64,000 nucleotides of DNA, taken from the NCBI GenBank assembly GCA_003216615.1, contig QCIP01000003.1:1-64000 (forward strand), written 5' to 3'. The DNA is from Prochlorococcus sp. AG-402-M15 (GTDB lineage: Bacteria > Cyanobacteriota > Cyanobacteriia > PCC-6307 > Cyanobiaceae). Below, one piece after another: positions 18,042 through 27,035 of this stretch. A model generated the notes under the pieces. That model was not told the DNA's origin, ran no database searches, and worked only from the letters and a program-made list of their open reading frames with translations. The number at the start of each line of letters is the position of its first letter. Position 1 is the stretch's first letter. Both the position numbers and the translations under genes were made by a program.

Positions 18042-19171
18042 AAAACTATGTAGTAGTTGATTCAAGAGGATGGTTTCAAAACAATGAATTAAATAATTAC
18101 TTTGAGAATAAAAATTTCTTTTTTATAGGCGATAAAAAAGAACTTACTATTGAAAAATTAGGGGCTATTGATCCAGAATACATTTTCTTTTTGCATTGGA
18201 GTTGGAAGGTTAATTCGGAAATACACAAAAAATTTAAATGCATCGTTTTTCATACCGCCCCACTTCCTTTTGGAAGAGGGGGAAGCCCTATCCAAAATTT
18301 AATACTTTTGGGGTTCCAATCTAGTCCAGTGTGCGCTTTAAAAATGACTGATGAGATTGATGGAGGCCCAATTTATTTAAAAAAAGATTTATCTCTTAGT
18401 GGTAATTTGTCTGAAATATTTAGTAGATTATCTTTATTGGCAGAAGAAATGATAAAAGAAATATGTAATTCAGAAAAAATTCCTCTTCCTCAAGAGGATA
18501 AAGATATTTTTTATTTTAAACGACTAACCTATGAAGATAATAATATAAATTTTTCTAATTCTTTACAAAGTATTTATGATCAAATAAGAATGGTTGATGG
18601 GTATGATTATCCAAAAGCTTACCTAGATAAAGGGGAATATAAAATTGAATTTTATAATTCTAATTACCTTAAAGAGACAATTTTTTCTTCGGTCAAAATT
18701 TCTAAGAAAACAAAACATTCAGATACTTTTAATCAAGTAATAAGAAACAAAATTTCTTTTTCCTTATTAGATATTAGATCAATTGAACAAATATCTTTTT
18801 TATTTGAATTATTAAAGGCAAGGAAACATAATATTAGTCATTCAAAAATGCCGACTATGCAGGAGCATAAAGAATTTGTAGAAAACAACCCATATTTATA
18901 CTGGTATCTCATACAAGAGGATAGTGAGTATATTGGCAGCACATATATTATGGAAGATAATTGTATTGGCATTGATTTGAAAGATGATAAGATCTTTTAT
19001 TTTCAAGATGTAATTAACTATCTTAAAAAAAGACATAAGCCAAAACCAAAAATAAAATCTGTGAGGTCAGGCTCCTTTTTTATTAATGTTTCACCCCGCG
19101 ATTACTTAAAAATAGATGCATTAGAGAAAACTAAATCAAGCATTATTCAGTCTACCTATATTATAAATTAA
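18038..19171 (+). CDS. Formyltransferase-GNAT two-domain fusion
   Basis: 377 residues. Residues about 1-200 are a formyl-transferase N-like domain. VFHTAPLPFGRGGSPIQNL (about 70-88) is the variant seen in sugar formyltransferase relatives, with His72 and Asp108 kept (DEIDGGPI), but the Asn of the usual N-x-H pair is Val70. Residues about 240-370 resemble a GNAT acyltransferase of the type found in nonulosonic acid clusters: SHSKMPTMQEHKEFV, then YWYLIQ, IGSTYI and NCIGIDLK. The glycine-rich acetyl-CoA pyrophosphate loop expected next is not recognisable. It overlaps the PIG-L gene by 4 bases. It may replace the absent PseH N-acetyltransferase and add an N-formyl or N-acyl group. Confidence 0.75.
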   Translation: MKNYVVVDSRGWFQNNELNNYFENKNFFFIGDKKELTIEKLGAIDPEYIFFLHWSWKVNSEIHKKFKCIVFHTAPLPFGRGGSPIQNLILLGFQSSPVCALKMTDEIDGGPIYLKKDLSLSGNLSEIFSRLSLLAEEMIKEICNSEKIPLPQEDKDIFYFKRLTYEDNNINFSNSLQSIYDQIRMVDGYDYPKAYLDKGEYKIEFYNSNYLKETIFSSVKISKKTKHSDTFNQVIRNKISFSLLDIRSIEQISFLFELLKARKHNISHSKMPTMQEHKEFVENNPYLYWYLIQEDSEYIGSTYIMEDNCIGIDLKDDKIFYFQDVINYLKKRHKPKPKIKSVRSGSFFINVSPRDYLKIDALEKTKSSIIQSTYIIN

Positions 19172-19177
19172 GATCTA

Positions 19178-19192
19178 AAAATTATTAATTTT
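19178..19192. terminator. Weak AT-only hairpin between convergent genes
   Basis: AAAATT, a three-base ATT loop and AATTTT form a perfect 6-bp stem between the stops of the convergent fusion and formyltransferase genes, with A-rich sequence before and T-rich after. Only AT pairs are present, so it could arise by chance in this composition. Confidence 0.25.
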
Positions 19193-19205
19193 AATCAGAT
19201 TTAAT

Positions 19206-19826
19206 TTAATCTAATCGATTCGATTTTTTGAATTCTAAAAAATCTTTTAAAACCTCTTCTATGTTCGTGTCCCAGCCTTCTTTAAAAAGATGTTGGATAA
19301 TATCAAAATCTTTAGCATAATGAAATGTTCCTTTCCCTTGCTGTTTCCATCCTTTTGTTTCATTCAATCTAATATATTTCCAATTTAAACTAAACAAATT
19401 TTCAATTTCAGAAATTAATAAGTTGTAGGATGATGCGAATGTATGATTCTTTTTATTTATATAAACCTCCTTCTGAAATAATATATTACCTGTATCTAAA
19501 CCTTCATCCATTAGATGAATAGTTACTCCAGAAATTGTATTCTCAAGATTGCTCCAAATATTTGGATGTTTACCTCTATTGTAAGGCAAGTAACTTATGT
19601 GAAGGTTAATTGCAGCCTCTTTAATATTATCAATTATTTCTTTTTCAAGAATGTTTAAATATCCAAAAGAAATAATAAAATCATATGATTTATTTTTTAT
19701 AAATTTATAAGTAATTTTGTCGTTAAAAACATCTACTATATCACCATGTTTTTCAATAGAATTTTTAATATTTTCTGGATAAGGGGATAAAACTAAAACC
19801 TTTCTTGGAAAATTTTTATTATTCAT
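19206..19826 (-). CDS. Formyltransferase-family protein, canonical active site
   Basis: 206 residues, a stand-alone formyl-transferase N domain. Unlike the neighbouring fusion it keeps the full catalytic set: Asn74 and His76 in INLHISYLPYNRG, and Asp111 in MDEGLDTGN. It should transfer a formyl group from N10-formyl-tetrahydrofolate to an amino-sugar; the domain is shorter than methionyl-tRNA formyltransferase (about 310 residues) and lacks its C-terminal tRNA domain. It is a single gene on minus between two plus-strand genes, and converges on the fusion gene with 34 bases between stops. Alternative substrates include UDP- or dTDP-4-amino-sugars. Confidence 0.82.
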   Translation of the reverse strand: MNNKNFPRKVLVLSPYPENIKNSIEKHGDIVDVFNDKITYKFIKNKSYDFIISFGYLNILEKEIIDNIKEAAINLHISYLPYNRGKHPNIWSNLENTISGVTIHLMDEGLDTGNILFQKEVYINKKNHTFASSYNLLISEIENLFSLNWKYIRLNETKGWKQQGKGTFHYAKDFDIIQHLFKEGWDTNIEEVLKDFLEFKKSNRLD

Positions 19827-19975
19827 TTGGTATACTTACAAAATTTTAAAATTTTAAAAATTCAATTTCTTGGTATTATTATAAGATTTCTTATATAATT
19901 AAAAATCATTAAAACTGTTAAATTTAATGAACTTAAAAAGAAATTTTTTTATAAATTAGATGGAATTTTAAACAT

Positions 19976-19981
19976 TATAAT
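19976..19981 (+). promoter_or_regulatory. Candidate -10 box upstream of pseI
   Basis: A perfect TATAAT 106 bases before the pseI ATG in the 261-base divergent spacer 19827-20087. A second TATAAT sits at 19894-19899. Either would give a long leader, unlike most genes here. No clear -35 box. The rest of the spacer is AT-rich with an A4T4 tandem run at 19840-19862, and I see no other feature in it. Confidence 0.3.
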
Positions 19982-20087
19982 GAGACTTAGTTTTTACAAA
20001 ATTTTTAAATCTTATTTAAAAATCACGTATGTTTGCTAAAAAAGAAAATATTATTAGAGCTAATTTCTAGTTTTTTAACTTCACAGT

Positions 20088-21146
20088 ATGATTTTTTCAA
20101 TAAATAAACGAAATATAGGTAAAGGCAACAAACCTTTTGTTATCGCAGAATTATCAGCTAATCATAATGGTTCAAAAGAAAGGGCAATAGAATCAATTTT
20201 ATCAGCAAAGGAATGTGGTGCGGATGCAATAAAACTTCAAACTTATACTGCTGAATCTATGACAATAGATTGTGATAAGAAAGACTTTTTAATTAGTGGT
20301 GGTCTTTGGGATGGTTATAAACTATTTGATTTATATAGATGGGCAGAAACACCATATGAATGGTTTTCTGATTTATTTAGCTATGCAAAAAAAATTGGAA
20401 TACCAATTTTTTCGACCCCCTTCGATGAGACCGCTGTGGATTTATTAGAATCGTTAAATACACCAGCATATAAAATAGCATCTTTTGAATTAACCGATTT
20501 GCCTCTTATCAAATATGTAGCAAGCAAGGGAAAACCTATAATTATTTCAACGGGTTTATCAACCATAAATGAAATTGAAGATGCAATAAATATAGTAAAG
20601 GGGGAAGGTAACAATGATATAGCGTTATTACATTGCATAAGTAGTTATCCCGCTCCAATTGAACAAGCAAATTTAAAGCAGATCCAAAGGCTTAGGGAAC
20701 TTTTTGATGTTGAAGTTGGTCTTTCAGATCATACTTTAGGAATTACTGCATCAGTTGCATCAGTAGCGTTAGGAGCATCTATTATTGAGAAACATTTTTC
20801 AATTGATGAAAAAGATGAAGGGCCAGATAGTAAATTTTCAATTAATCCTAAACAATTAAAGCAACTTTGTATTAACGTTGAAGATTGCTGGAAAGCTCTT
20901 GGAGTCAAGGAATTTCAAAGGCAGCCATCTGAAGATAGTAATAGGATATTTAGGAGGTCTATTTATGTAATAAAAGATATTAAAAAAGGAGATATACTTA
21001 CAAATGAAAATATAAGAAGAATTCGCCCAGGATTTGGATTGTCACCAAAATATTATGACTTAATTATTGGTGAAAGAGTAAATTGTGATTTATTAAGAGG
21101 TACGGCATTAAAATTTGAACACTTAAAAAAAAGTTTTGACAATTAG
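20088..21146 (+). CDS. pseI: Pseudaminic acid synthase, PseI (NeuB family)
   Basis: 352 residues. The enzyme condenses a 2,4-diacetamido-trideoxy-hexose with phosphoenolpyruvate to give the nine-carbon acid. The N-terminal NeuB barrel starts IAELSANHNG and KLQTYTAESMT. The segment DGYKLFDLY (about 78-86) and the later STPFDETAVDLLE are characteristic of PseI rather than sialic acid synthases. VGLSDHTLG near residue 210 and EKHFSIDE near 235 hold catalytic and metal residues. The C-terminal 60 residues are a SAF/antifreeze-like domain (RRSIYVIKDIKKGD, then RPGFGLSP). It is separated from pseB/pseC by about 10 kb and stands alone on plus. Confidence 0.92.
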   Translation: MIFSINKRNIGKGNKPFVIAELSANHNGSKERAIESILSAKECGADAIKLQTYTAESMTIDCDKKDFLISGGLWDGYKLFDLYRWAETPYEWFSDLFSYAKKIGIPIFSTPFDETAVDLLESLNTPAYKIASFELTDLPLIKYVASKGKPIIISTGLSTINEIEDAINIVKGEGNNDIALLHCISSYPAPIEQANLKQIQRLRELFDVEVGLSDHTLGITASVASVALGASIIEKHFSIDEKDEGPDSKFSINPKQLKQLCINVEDCWKALGVKEFQRQPSEDSNRIFRRSIYVIKDIKKGDILTNENIRRIRPGFGLSPKYYDLIIGERVNCDLLRGTALKFEHLKKSFDN

Positions 21147-21167
21147 AAAAATTTATTCTTAGTAAAA

Positions 21168-22448
21168 TTATTGATTTATAAAAAAATTAAGCTTTTTACT
21201 TTTTAAAATAAACGATTTGATTTTTTCTTTTTCATGATTTTTTAAAGTCCAATAACAAGGAAAATTGACTATTGATTCATTCATATTATTCGTATTTTTA
21301 AATTCTTTTAAATTAGTTTTGCTTAAATGAAGATCAGGAAAAGATGAAAACCATCTTCCTATTTCAATATTTTCTTTACGGGCTAATTCGAAGAAGTTAT
21401 TCATTTCTTTTTCTTTTATTAAAGCTGGAAATCGAGGGGAAACTATATTTTCATTTTCATTTTCTTTTAAAATTAATTTAATATTTAGAGCTTCAAACAA
21501 AATTTCAAATTCCTTATAATTTTGGTGTGTTTTTTTGTAAATATTTTCTATCTTATCTTGAAAGTAAAAGTACATAGATTCCCCAAGATAGCCTATTTTC
21601 TTTATGCTCCTTATTGATTTTTTATTTTGAATATTTGAGTTTTTTATAATCCCAATTAAATAAAGTAAGTACCATATTAATGGTCCGAAAAAAAGTGGAT
21701 TTTTTTGAAAATATAAACCTGTCCAAAGTTGAATTAATTTCCTTAAATCTTCTAAGATTGAAATTCTTTTAAGATTACGATAAGAAATTTGAAATTTTTT
21801 TTCTATTAGAGAATTATTTACTTTTAATAAACCTCCCCAACCTAAAGTTAAAGTTTTGCTTGCTTCAAAGGTCCATAAACTTAAATCTCCGTAATTAGAC
21901 AGTAAATTTTTATCAACTCTGCTTCCGTATGATAATGAATCGTCTATTAGAGTATAGATTTTTTGTGAAGATAAATATTTTATGTTTTCTAAATTAAGGC
22001 CTAATCTTCCAAATGTATTTTGGATTATTATTGCTTTAGTTTTTTTATTTAACTTTCTTTTTATATCTTCAAAATTCATAGTAAGGTCATTATTAACATC
22101 TACATATACTGGATTAGCTCCAATTATTCTCACTCCATAAGTAACTGCATCACAAGTAAAAGAACTAATGATTACTTCTTCGTCTTTTTTTATACCTAAA
22201 GATTTTAATGAAAACGCAATCGCTGACCTGGCAGAGTTAAACAAAAAAACTCTCTCTTTTTTCTTAATTCTTCTTGTAAAAAAAGATTTAAAATTTGAAA
22301 TAATATAATTATTTATTTCATATATACTATTTCCTCTCCATAAAATAGAAATTCCATAAAAAAATTTACATGGGGTAAAAATCTTATAGTATGTTTTTTT
22401 TAATCTACAAATTATATTTAATTTAAAATTATTTTTATTTTTATTCAT
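21168..22448 (-). CDS. Divergent DegT/DnrJ-family aminotransferase
   Basis: 426 residues. An N-terminal basic stretch of about 60 residues, absent from normal DegT enzymes, precedes the PLP fold. The fold is recognisable from NSARSAIAFSLK (about 71-82), DEEVIISSFTC (about 89-99), LIDDSLSYG (167-175) and the candidate Schiff-base lysine at 198 in TFEASKTLTLGWGG. The family's usual S-x-N-x-x-K-x-x-T-x-G-E-G-G is altered but the lysine is kept. It overlaps the preceding DegT gene by 8 bases, so the two are coupled and may form a heteromeric or sequential pair. Substrate unknown. Confidence 0.75.
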   Translation of the reverse strand: MNKNKNNFKLNIICRLKKTYYKIFTPCKFFYGISILWRGNSIYEINNYIISNFKSFFTRRIKKKERVFLFNSARSAIAFSLKSLGIKKDEEVIISSFTCDAVTYGVRIIGANPVYVDVNNDLTMNFEDIKRKLNKKTKAIIIQNTFGRLGLNLENIKYLSSQKIYTLIDDSLSYGSRVDKNLLSNYGDLSLWTFEASKTLTLGWGGLLKVNNSLIEKKFQISYRNLKRISILEDLRKLIQLWTGLYFQKNPLFFGPLIWYLLYLIGIIKNSNIQNKKSIRSIKKIGYLGESMYFYFQDKIENIYKKTHQNYKEFEILFEALNIKLILKENENENIVSPRFPALIKEKEMNNFFELARKENIEIGRWFSSFPDLHLSKTNLKEFKNTNNMNESIVNFPCYWTLKNHEKEKIKSFILKSKKLNFFINQ

Positions 22449-23559
22449 TATATTTTTGCTTCTCTATAGCTCCTACAGTCTTTTCTGCTACATAATTTAT
22501 TTCTTTTTCAAGAATATTTGGGCTAATAGGTAAATTAATTAATCTTTCCCAACCAATGATGCTATTTGGATAGTCATTATAACTAAAATTAAATCTTTTT
22601 TTGTAATAAGGTTGAATGTGAACGGGTGGAAAACTTAATCTGGTTTCTATTCCTTGTGAATCTAATTCTTTAACAACTTTATCTCTATTGATATTTTTGT
22701 CGACTTTGATTGTGTACATATACCAAGCATGATTAGTTACATAATCAGGTATGTAGGGAAGTTTTATTTCATTTATATTTGCAAATTTCTTTTTATAAAT
22801 ACTTACTACCTTTTGTTTACATCTGATCCTATCTCTTAAAGTTGATAATTGTACTATTCCAATTGCTGCTTGGCATTCTGTCATCCTGTAATTGTATCCA
22901 AGCATAATATGCTCATATCTTTTTTCTTGGCCCTGGTTTCTAATTATTTTTAACTTTTTCATTAATGACTCGCTATTAGTAGTAATCATTCCACCCTCTC
23001 CGGTAGTTATGTTTTTATTCCCAAAGAAACTAAATGAATGAATTAAAGCCTGAGAACCTATTTGATTCCCTTTATATGTTGCTCCAATGCTTTCTGCACT
23101 ATCACTTATAACGTGAATATTTTTAGAATTTGCAAATTCTATTATCTCATCATAATTCACCGGCATGCCTTGCATATCAACAGTAATAATTGCCTTGGTC
23201 TTTTTCGTTATGACTTTTTTGATATCTTCTAAATCTAAATTATAAGTTTCTGGATTTGAGTCGCAAAGGACTAATTTAGCTCCCACATAAAGTACAGCAT
23301 TAGCTGTGGATATATATGTAAGGCTAGGGACTATAACCTCATCACCTGGCCCTATGTCTAATGCAATTAATGAAGAATGTAAAGTTACTGTTCCATTAAA
23401 CATAGAAATTGCATATTTTGAATTTGTATAGGCCGCAAATTGATCTTCAAATTCTTTCACTTTTGGTCCCATCGTTACCCATCCAGATTTTATGACTTGA
23501 TAAACAGCTTCAGCCTCTTTATCTGAAAATACTGGCGATGCAACAGGGATTCTATTCAA
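22441..23559 (-). CDS. DegT/DnrJ/EryC1/StrS aminotransferase, perosamine-synthase-like
   Basis: 372 residues, the normal length for the family. SGWVTMGPKVKEFE at about 25-38 is the usual start of 4-amino-sugar synthases. PGDEVIVPSLTYISTAN follows at about 71-87, then the PLP-contact segment SDSAES at 152-157. The Schiff-base lysine is Lys182 in FFGNKNITTGEGG. It transfers an amino group from glutamate to a keto-sugar nucleotide. The start is TTG at 23559, only 16 bases after the epimerase stop, and no in-frame ATG precedes the conserved N-terminus. With GDP-mannose made by ManC here, perosamine synthesis would also need a GDP-mannose 4,6-dehydratase, which I do not see. Confidence 0.88.
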   Translation of the reverse strand: MNRIPVASPVFSDKEAEAVYQVIKSGWVTMGPKVKEFEDQFAAYTNSKYAISMFNGTVTLHSSLIALDIGPGDEVIVPSLTYISTANAVLYVGAKLVLCDSNPETYNLDLEDIKKVITKKTKAIITVDMQGMPVNYDEIIEFANSKNIHVISDSAESIGATYKGNQIGSQALIHSFSFFGNKNITTGEGGMITTNSESLMKKLKIIRNQGQEKRYEHIMLGYNYRMTECQAAIGIVQLSTLRDRIRCKQKVVSIYKKKFANINEIKLPYIPDYVTNHAWYMYTIKVDKNINRDKVVKELDSQGIETRLSFPPVHIQPYYKKRFNFSYNDYPNSIIGWERLINLPISPNILEKEINYVAEKTVGAIEKQKYNE

Positions 23560-23575
23560 AATTAAATTTTATTTT

Positions 23576-24547
23576 TTAATTTAATGGTAATTTAGCATTT
23601 TTATACCAACTCCAACACTTCTGAAGACCTGTAATTAAATTAATTTTTGGATCATAACCAAGTTTTTTAAGTTTCCTAATATCAGGACATCTTTTTGATG
23701 TGCTGCCTTCTCTAAGTTTGTCATTACAAATTTGTAAGTTGGTTTTTGTGATTTCCCCAAGGCTCAAAGCTAAGGCTTTAATTGTGACGCTATCATCTAA
23801 TCCTAGATGATAAATTTCCCCATCTTTACCCTTAGATCCGCATATCTTTATTCCTTCAACAGCATCATCTATATAACAAAAAGCTCGTTTTTCTTTACCA
23901 GAACCTTGAATCGGGAAATTTATATTCTTAATTTTGCCATCATTACTCAATAATCTTATTTTTTTTATGAAATCTGGAATAACATGTTCCCACCCCATGT
24001 TTGGGCCATATATATTATGAGGTCTGAAAATAATTCTTTGACATTTATTTTTTAAACAATGTAAAGTTAAAAGCTCTGTTATTATTTTGCCTCCGCTATA
24101 GGAGAATCTTGGATTTTGAATATCAGGAATAATTATTCTTTCATTCTCATTAGTTGGAACGGAAGTTGGTTCCTGATAAACTTCAGACGATGAAGCTACA
24201 ACATATTTAGTAATATTGTTCTTTATGGCAGCATCTATTGTATTGATTGATCCTTTAACCCCAACATCTAAAACTAGTTCTGGCTTCTCGTAAAAATACT
24301 TAGTTCCATTGACGTAGGCTAGATGATAAACAGTATCAATATTTTTCATTGATTTGTTAACGTCTTCAGGATTTCTAATATCTCCTTCAATAAATTCAAA
24401 GTCATCTTCATATCCTTGAAGCTTTTCTAATCCTCCTCTAGAATTATTGTCAAATATTTTTACTATATTACCGTCCTTTATAAGACCCTTAACAAGCCCA
24501 CTTCCTAGGAATCCAGTTCCACCAGTTATTAAAATTTTTTGAGACAT
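23576..24547 (-). CDS. NAD-dependent epimerase/dehydratase (extended SDR)
   Basis: 323 residues. The NAD loop TGGTGFLGSG is at 7-16. The active-site YSGGK motif lies near 150, preceded by ASSSEVYQEP, the usual catalytic Ser/Thr region. RPHNIYGPNMGWEHVIPDF is typical of the UDP-sugar epimerase/dehydratase branch. It is 1 base from the dehydrogenase gene upstream and 16 bases from the DegT gene downstream. The order dehydrogenase, SDR, aminotransferase suggests a pathway that oxidises C6, then modifies C4 or C3 and aminates it. Whether it is an epimerase or a dehydratase is not certain. Confidence 0.85.
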   Translation of the reverse strand: MSQKILITGGTGFLGSGLVKGLIKDGNIVKIFDNNSRGGLEKLQGYEDDFEFIEGDIRNPEDVNKSMKNIDTVYHLAYVNGTKYFYEKPELVLDVGVKGSINTIDAAIKNNITKYVVASSSEVYQEPTSVPTNENERIIIPDIQNPRFSYSGGKIITELLTLHCLKNKCQRIIFRPHNIYGPNMGWEHVIPDFIKKIRLLSNDGKIKNINFPIQGSGKEKRAFCYIDDAVEGIKICGSKGKDGEIYHLGLDDSVTIKALALSLGEITKTNLQICNDKLREGSTSKRCPDIRKLKKLGYDPKINLITGLQKCWSWYKNAKLPLN

Positions 24548-25882
24548 TTAAATATGTAAATGTATAATCTTATCATTTGAGGAGAGTTCACCATCTTGAT
24601 AAAGGTTCCAAGAGTCCATTAAAACTAATGGAGTTTTTCTACCTTTTGTGAGATTATTGATATCAAAATCACTGTAAATTGGATGATTTATCATTATTAT
24701 TATTGCATCTGCAATAGCAAATCCGTCTGATATTGAAGTTAATTTTACTCCTAGATTTTCTATCTCTTCATCTTTTACTAAGGGATCATGGCCTAAAATT
24801 TCAACAGATTTATTTTGAAGCTCTTTTACTAAATCTATAGAAGGTGAATCTCTCATGTCTGAGGTTTCAGGAATTCCTTTAAATGCAAATCCTAAGATCA
24901 TAATTTTAGAATTATTTGTTTTGATTTTTAATTCTCTTAACTTTTTAATTACTAAATTAGAAGTATGTATTGGCATATATTCATTGATGGCTCTCCCTTG
25001 AGTAATAAGAGAAGAATCGACTCCTGTTTTCTTGCATACATAAGCCAATATATATGGGTCCTTTGATAAGCAGGCTCCACCAACTCCAGGGCTTGGTAAT
25101 GGAATATTGTTCCTGTTATATCCTTGATTAGCAGCATTTACAATCTGTACCATATTTAGATTATTTGCTTTACAAACTAGGGCAATTTGATTGGCATAAG
25201 CAAATGTAATATCTCTATAGGTATTGTCCATTATTTTAAGCATTTCTGAAGATTCAATTGAATCTAATATTATTGTTGTAGATGTTATTTTCTGAAAAAG
25301 AGCTTGAGCTCTTTCGGCACTTCGAGAATTAAGCCCTCCTATTATTTGAGGTAATTCCCTTAATTCTTTAAGAGCTTTTCCTTCTACTGTTCTTTCAGGA
25401 CAGAATGCTAAATCAAAATCTTTACCTGCCTTGAGATTGTTTACTTCTTCTAAAATTGGTAAAACTATATTTCTTGTAGTACCAACTGGCACAGTAGATC
25501 TTAATATCACCATATCGTTCTTTTTAAGAACTTTTGCTACTTCTTTGGTAGCAGAGCTTACGTAATCTAAATTAGGTTCTAGAGATGGTCTTTGAATTGG
25601 AGTGCCTACAGTAATAATGTAAATATCTGCTAAGGAATTTTTAATACCAACCTGATAGCTTGGAGGAGATTCTTTTTGTGATAAAGAAACCAACATTTGC
25701 TTCAAACCTTTTTCATGGAAATGGGGTTTACATTTTTTTAAATCAAAAATTAATTTTTCATCTTTATCAATACCTATAACATCAATTCCGATATCAGACA
25801 TTACTGTTGAAAGTGTAAGACCAACATACCCAAGGCCTAATATTCCAACAACTTCTTTGAAAGAATTATGGTTTCTTTGCAT
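24548..25882 (-). CDS. UDP-N-acetylhexosamine 6-dehydrogenase-like (WecC/UGDH family)
   Basis: 444 residues with the three-domain layout of UDP-sugar 6-dehydrogenases. The Rossmann loop GLGYVG is at about 16-21, TVGTP near 92-96, the second-strand STVPVGTT near 129-136, the catalytic cysteine at 271 in GVGGACLSKDPY, and the C-terminal UDP-binding FAFKGIPETSDMRDSP. The two-step oxidation of C6 to a uronic acid uses two NAD. Sequence details (FCPERTVEG) fit the UDP-GlcNAc/ManNAc group better than UDP-glucose dehydrogenase. It is one of four members of this family in the window, the others being at 31714, 53047 and 62573. Confidence 0.88.
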   Translation of the reverse strand: MQRNHNSFKEVVGILGLGYVGLTLSTVMSDIGIDVIGIDKDEKLIFDLKKCKPHFHEKGLKQMLVSLSQKESPPSYQVGIKNSLADIYIITVGTPIQRPSLEPNLDYVSSATKEVAKVLKKNDMVILRSTVPVGTTRNIVLPILEEVNNLKAGKDFDLAFCPERTVEGKALKELRELPQIIGGLNSRSAERAQALFQKITSTTIILDSIESSEMLKIMDNTYRDITFAYANQIALVCKANNLNMVQIVNAANQGYNRNNIPLPSPGVGGACLSKDPYILAYVCKKTGVDSSLITQGRAINEYMPIHTSNLVIKKLRELKIKTNNSKIMILGFAFKGIPETSDMRDSPSIDLVKELQNKSVEILGHDPLVKDEEIENLGVKLTSISDGFAIADAIIIMINHPIYSDFDINNLTKGRKTPLVLMDSWNLYQDGELSSNDKIIHLHI

Positions 25883-25890
25883 ATGAATTT

Positions 25891-25896
25891 TTTATA
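25891..25896 (-). promoter_or_regulatory. Candidate -10 box abutting the UDP-sugar dehydrogenase gene
   Basis: Read on minus, TATAAA is followed by 8 bases and then the ATG at 25882. Transcription would start at or next to the start codon, giving a leaderless message. No -35 box is clear. Confidence 0.35.
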
Positions 25897-25928
25897 ATTA
25901 AAATTATAACTTTAAAACTAATTATTTA

Positions 25929-26981
25929 TTAATTATTAAAAAGATTTTTATTTCTTTGTATAAAATATAAAAAAGAAAAGATTGGGAAAGAAATAATTAA
26001 GATATTAATACTATTGAGAAAGATTGATATGCCTAAGGTCAAGGCAAATGAGCTAATTAAAAACAGGAAATTTGTTGTTTCAGTATCAGAAAAACCAGAT
26101 TCAATTAATCTGTGATGAATATGAGCTCTATCAGCTTTAAAAGGTGATTGAGCATTAGATAATCTTTTGAAAATAACAAAAATCATATCTATTAAAGGTA
26201 TTAAGAAAAATAATATAGGGATAAAAAATGAATATGTATTTTTGAACGAATAATTCATAATTGATATAGAGGCTAAAGCATAGCCTAAGAAATATGAACC
26301 GCCATCACCCATAAGGATCTTTGCAGGTTTTCTATTAAATCTCAAAAAGCCAAGAAGAGTTCCCAATAGTATTGTAGAAATAATTAAAATCAAGAAATTA
26401 CCACTTGAATAAGAGATGAATATGTTACCTATTAAACAAATAGCACTTATTCCACCTGCTAATCCATCTACTCCGTCTATCCAATTTAATGAATTTGTGA
26501 AACCTGCCAACCAGAGAGCAGTTATTACTAAACTTAAAGTATTTGATAATTCAAGAGAAAAGTTATTTTCTGAAAATAAATTTAGATTCAAATTCTCAAT
26601 CCTTATACCACCTAACCACATTAATATTGAAAGAATAAATTGAACAGCTAATCTAGGCCATGGAGAAAGACTAAAAATATCATCAATCAATCCAAGTATA
26701 AATATTATTAAAGTTCCTAGGATTAAAGAATAATATTCATTGTAACTAAAGGCATTTATTTGATTTTTGTATATTTCATAAAGAAGTAAAACAAAGAAAA
26801 ATGATATAGCTATAGCTACTCCGCCTAATCTTACAATTGGTTTTGAATGCCTTTTCCTATCATTTGGTATATCAAAAAAACCTAAATTATTCCCTACATT
26901 AATAACTTTTGGGGTAATAAAATTTGTAATTAAATATGAGGATGAAAAAACTATCAGTAATTCAATTATACTCAAATACAT
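25929..26981 (-). CDS. wecA: UDP-GlcNAc:undecaprenyl-phosphate GlcNAc-1-phosphate transferase (WecA/MraY family)
   Basis: 350 residues with about 10-11 transmembrane helices. Family motifs are in order: NDRKRHSKPIVRLGG near 40-54, the Asp pair in ILGLIDDIF near 95-103, NSLNWIDGVDGLAGG near 163-177, MGDGGSYFLGY near 223-233, and the RAHIHHRL histidine motif near 285-292. It should start O-antigen synthesis by attaching a HexNAc-1-phosphate to the lipid carrier at the cytoplasmic face. It lies in one run with WecB, 54 bases after it. The donor could be UDP-GlcNAc or another UDP-HexNAc made here. Confidence 0.9.
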   Translation of the reverse strand: MYLSIIELLIVFSSSYLITNFITPKVINVGNNLGFFDIPNDRKRHSKPIVRLGGVAIAISFFFVLLLYEIYKNQINAFSYNEYYSLILGTLIIFILGLIDDIFSLSPWPRLAVQFILSILMWLGGIRIENLNLNLFSENNFSLELSNTLSLVITALWLAGFTNSLNWIDGVDGLAGGISAICLIGNIFISYSSGNFLILIISTILLGTLLGFLRFNRKPAKILMGDGGSYFLGYALASISIMNYSFKNTYSFFIPILFFLIPLIDMIFVIFKRLSNAQSPFKADRAHIHHRLIESGFSDTETTNFLFLISSFALTLGISIFLNSINILIISFPIFSFLYFIQRNKNLFNN

Positions 26982-27035
26982 TATTTTAAAGATAAAACAA
27001 TTAAAAGTTTAAACTTCATGGTTAGTGTATTTTTT

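Noticed and set aside
19840-19862. Tandem AAAATTTT run as a possible regulatory repeat
   Set aside because: Only A and T are involved and the surrounding spacer has the same composition, so a chance run is the simplest view.
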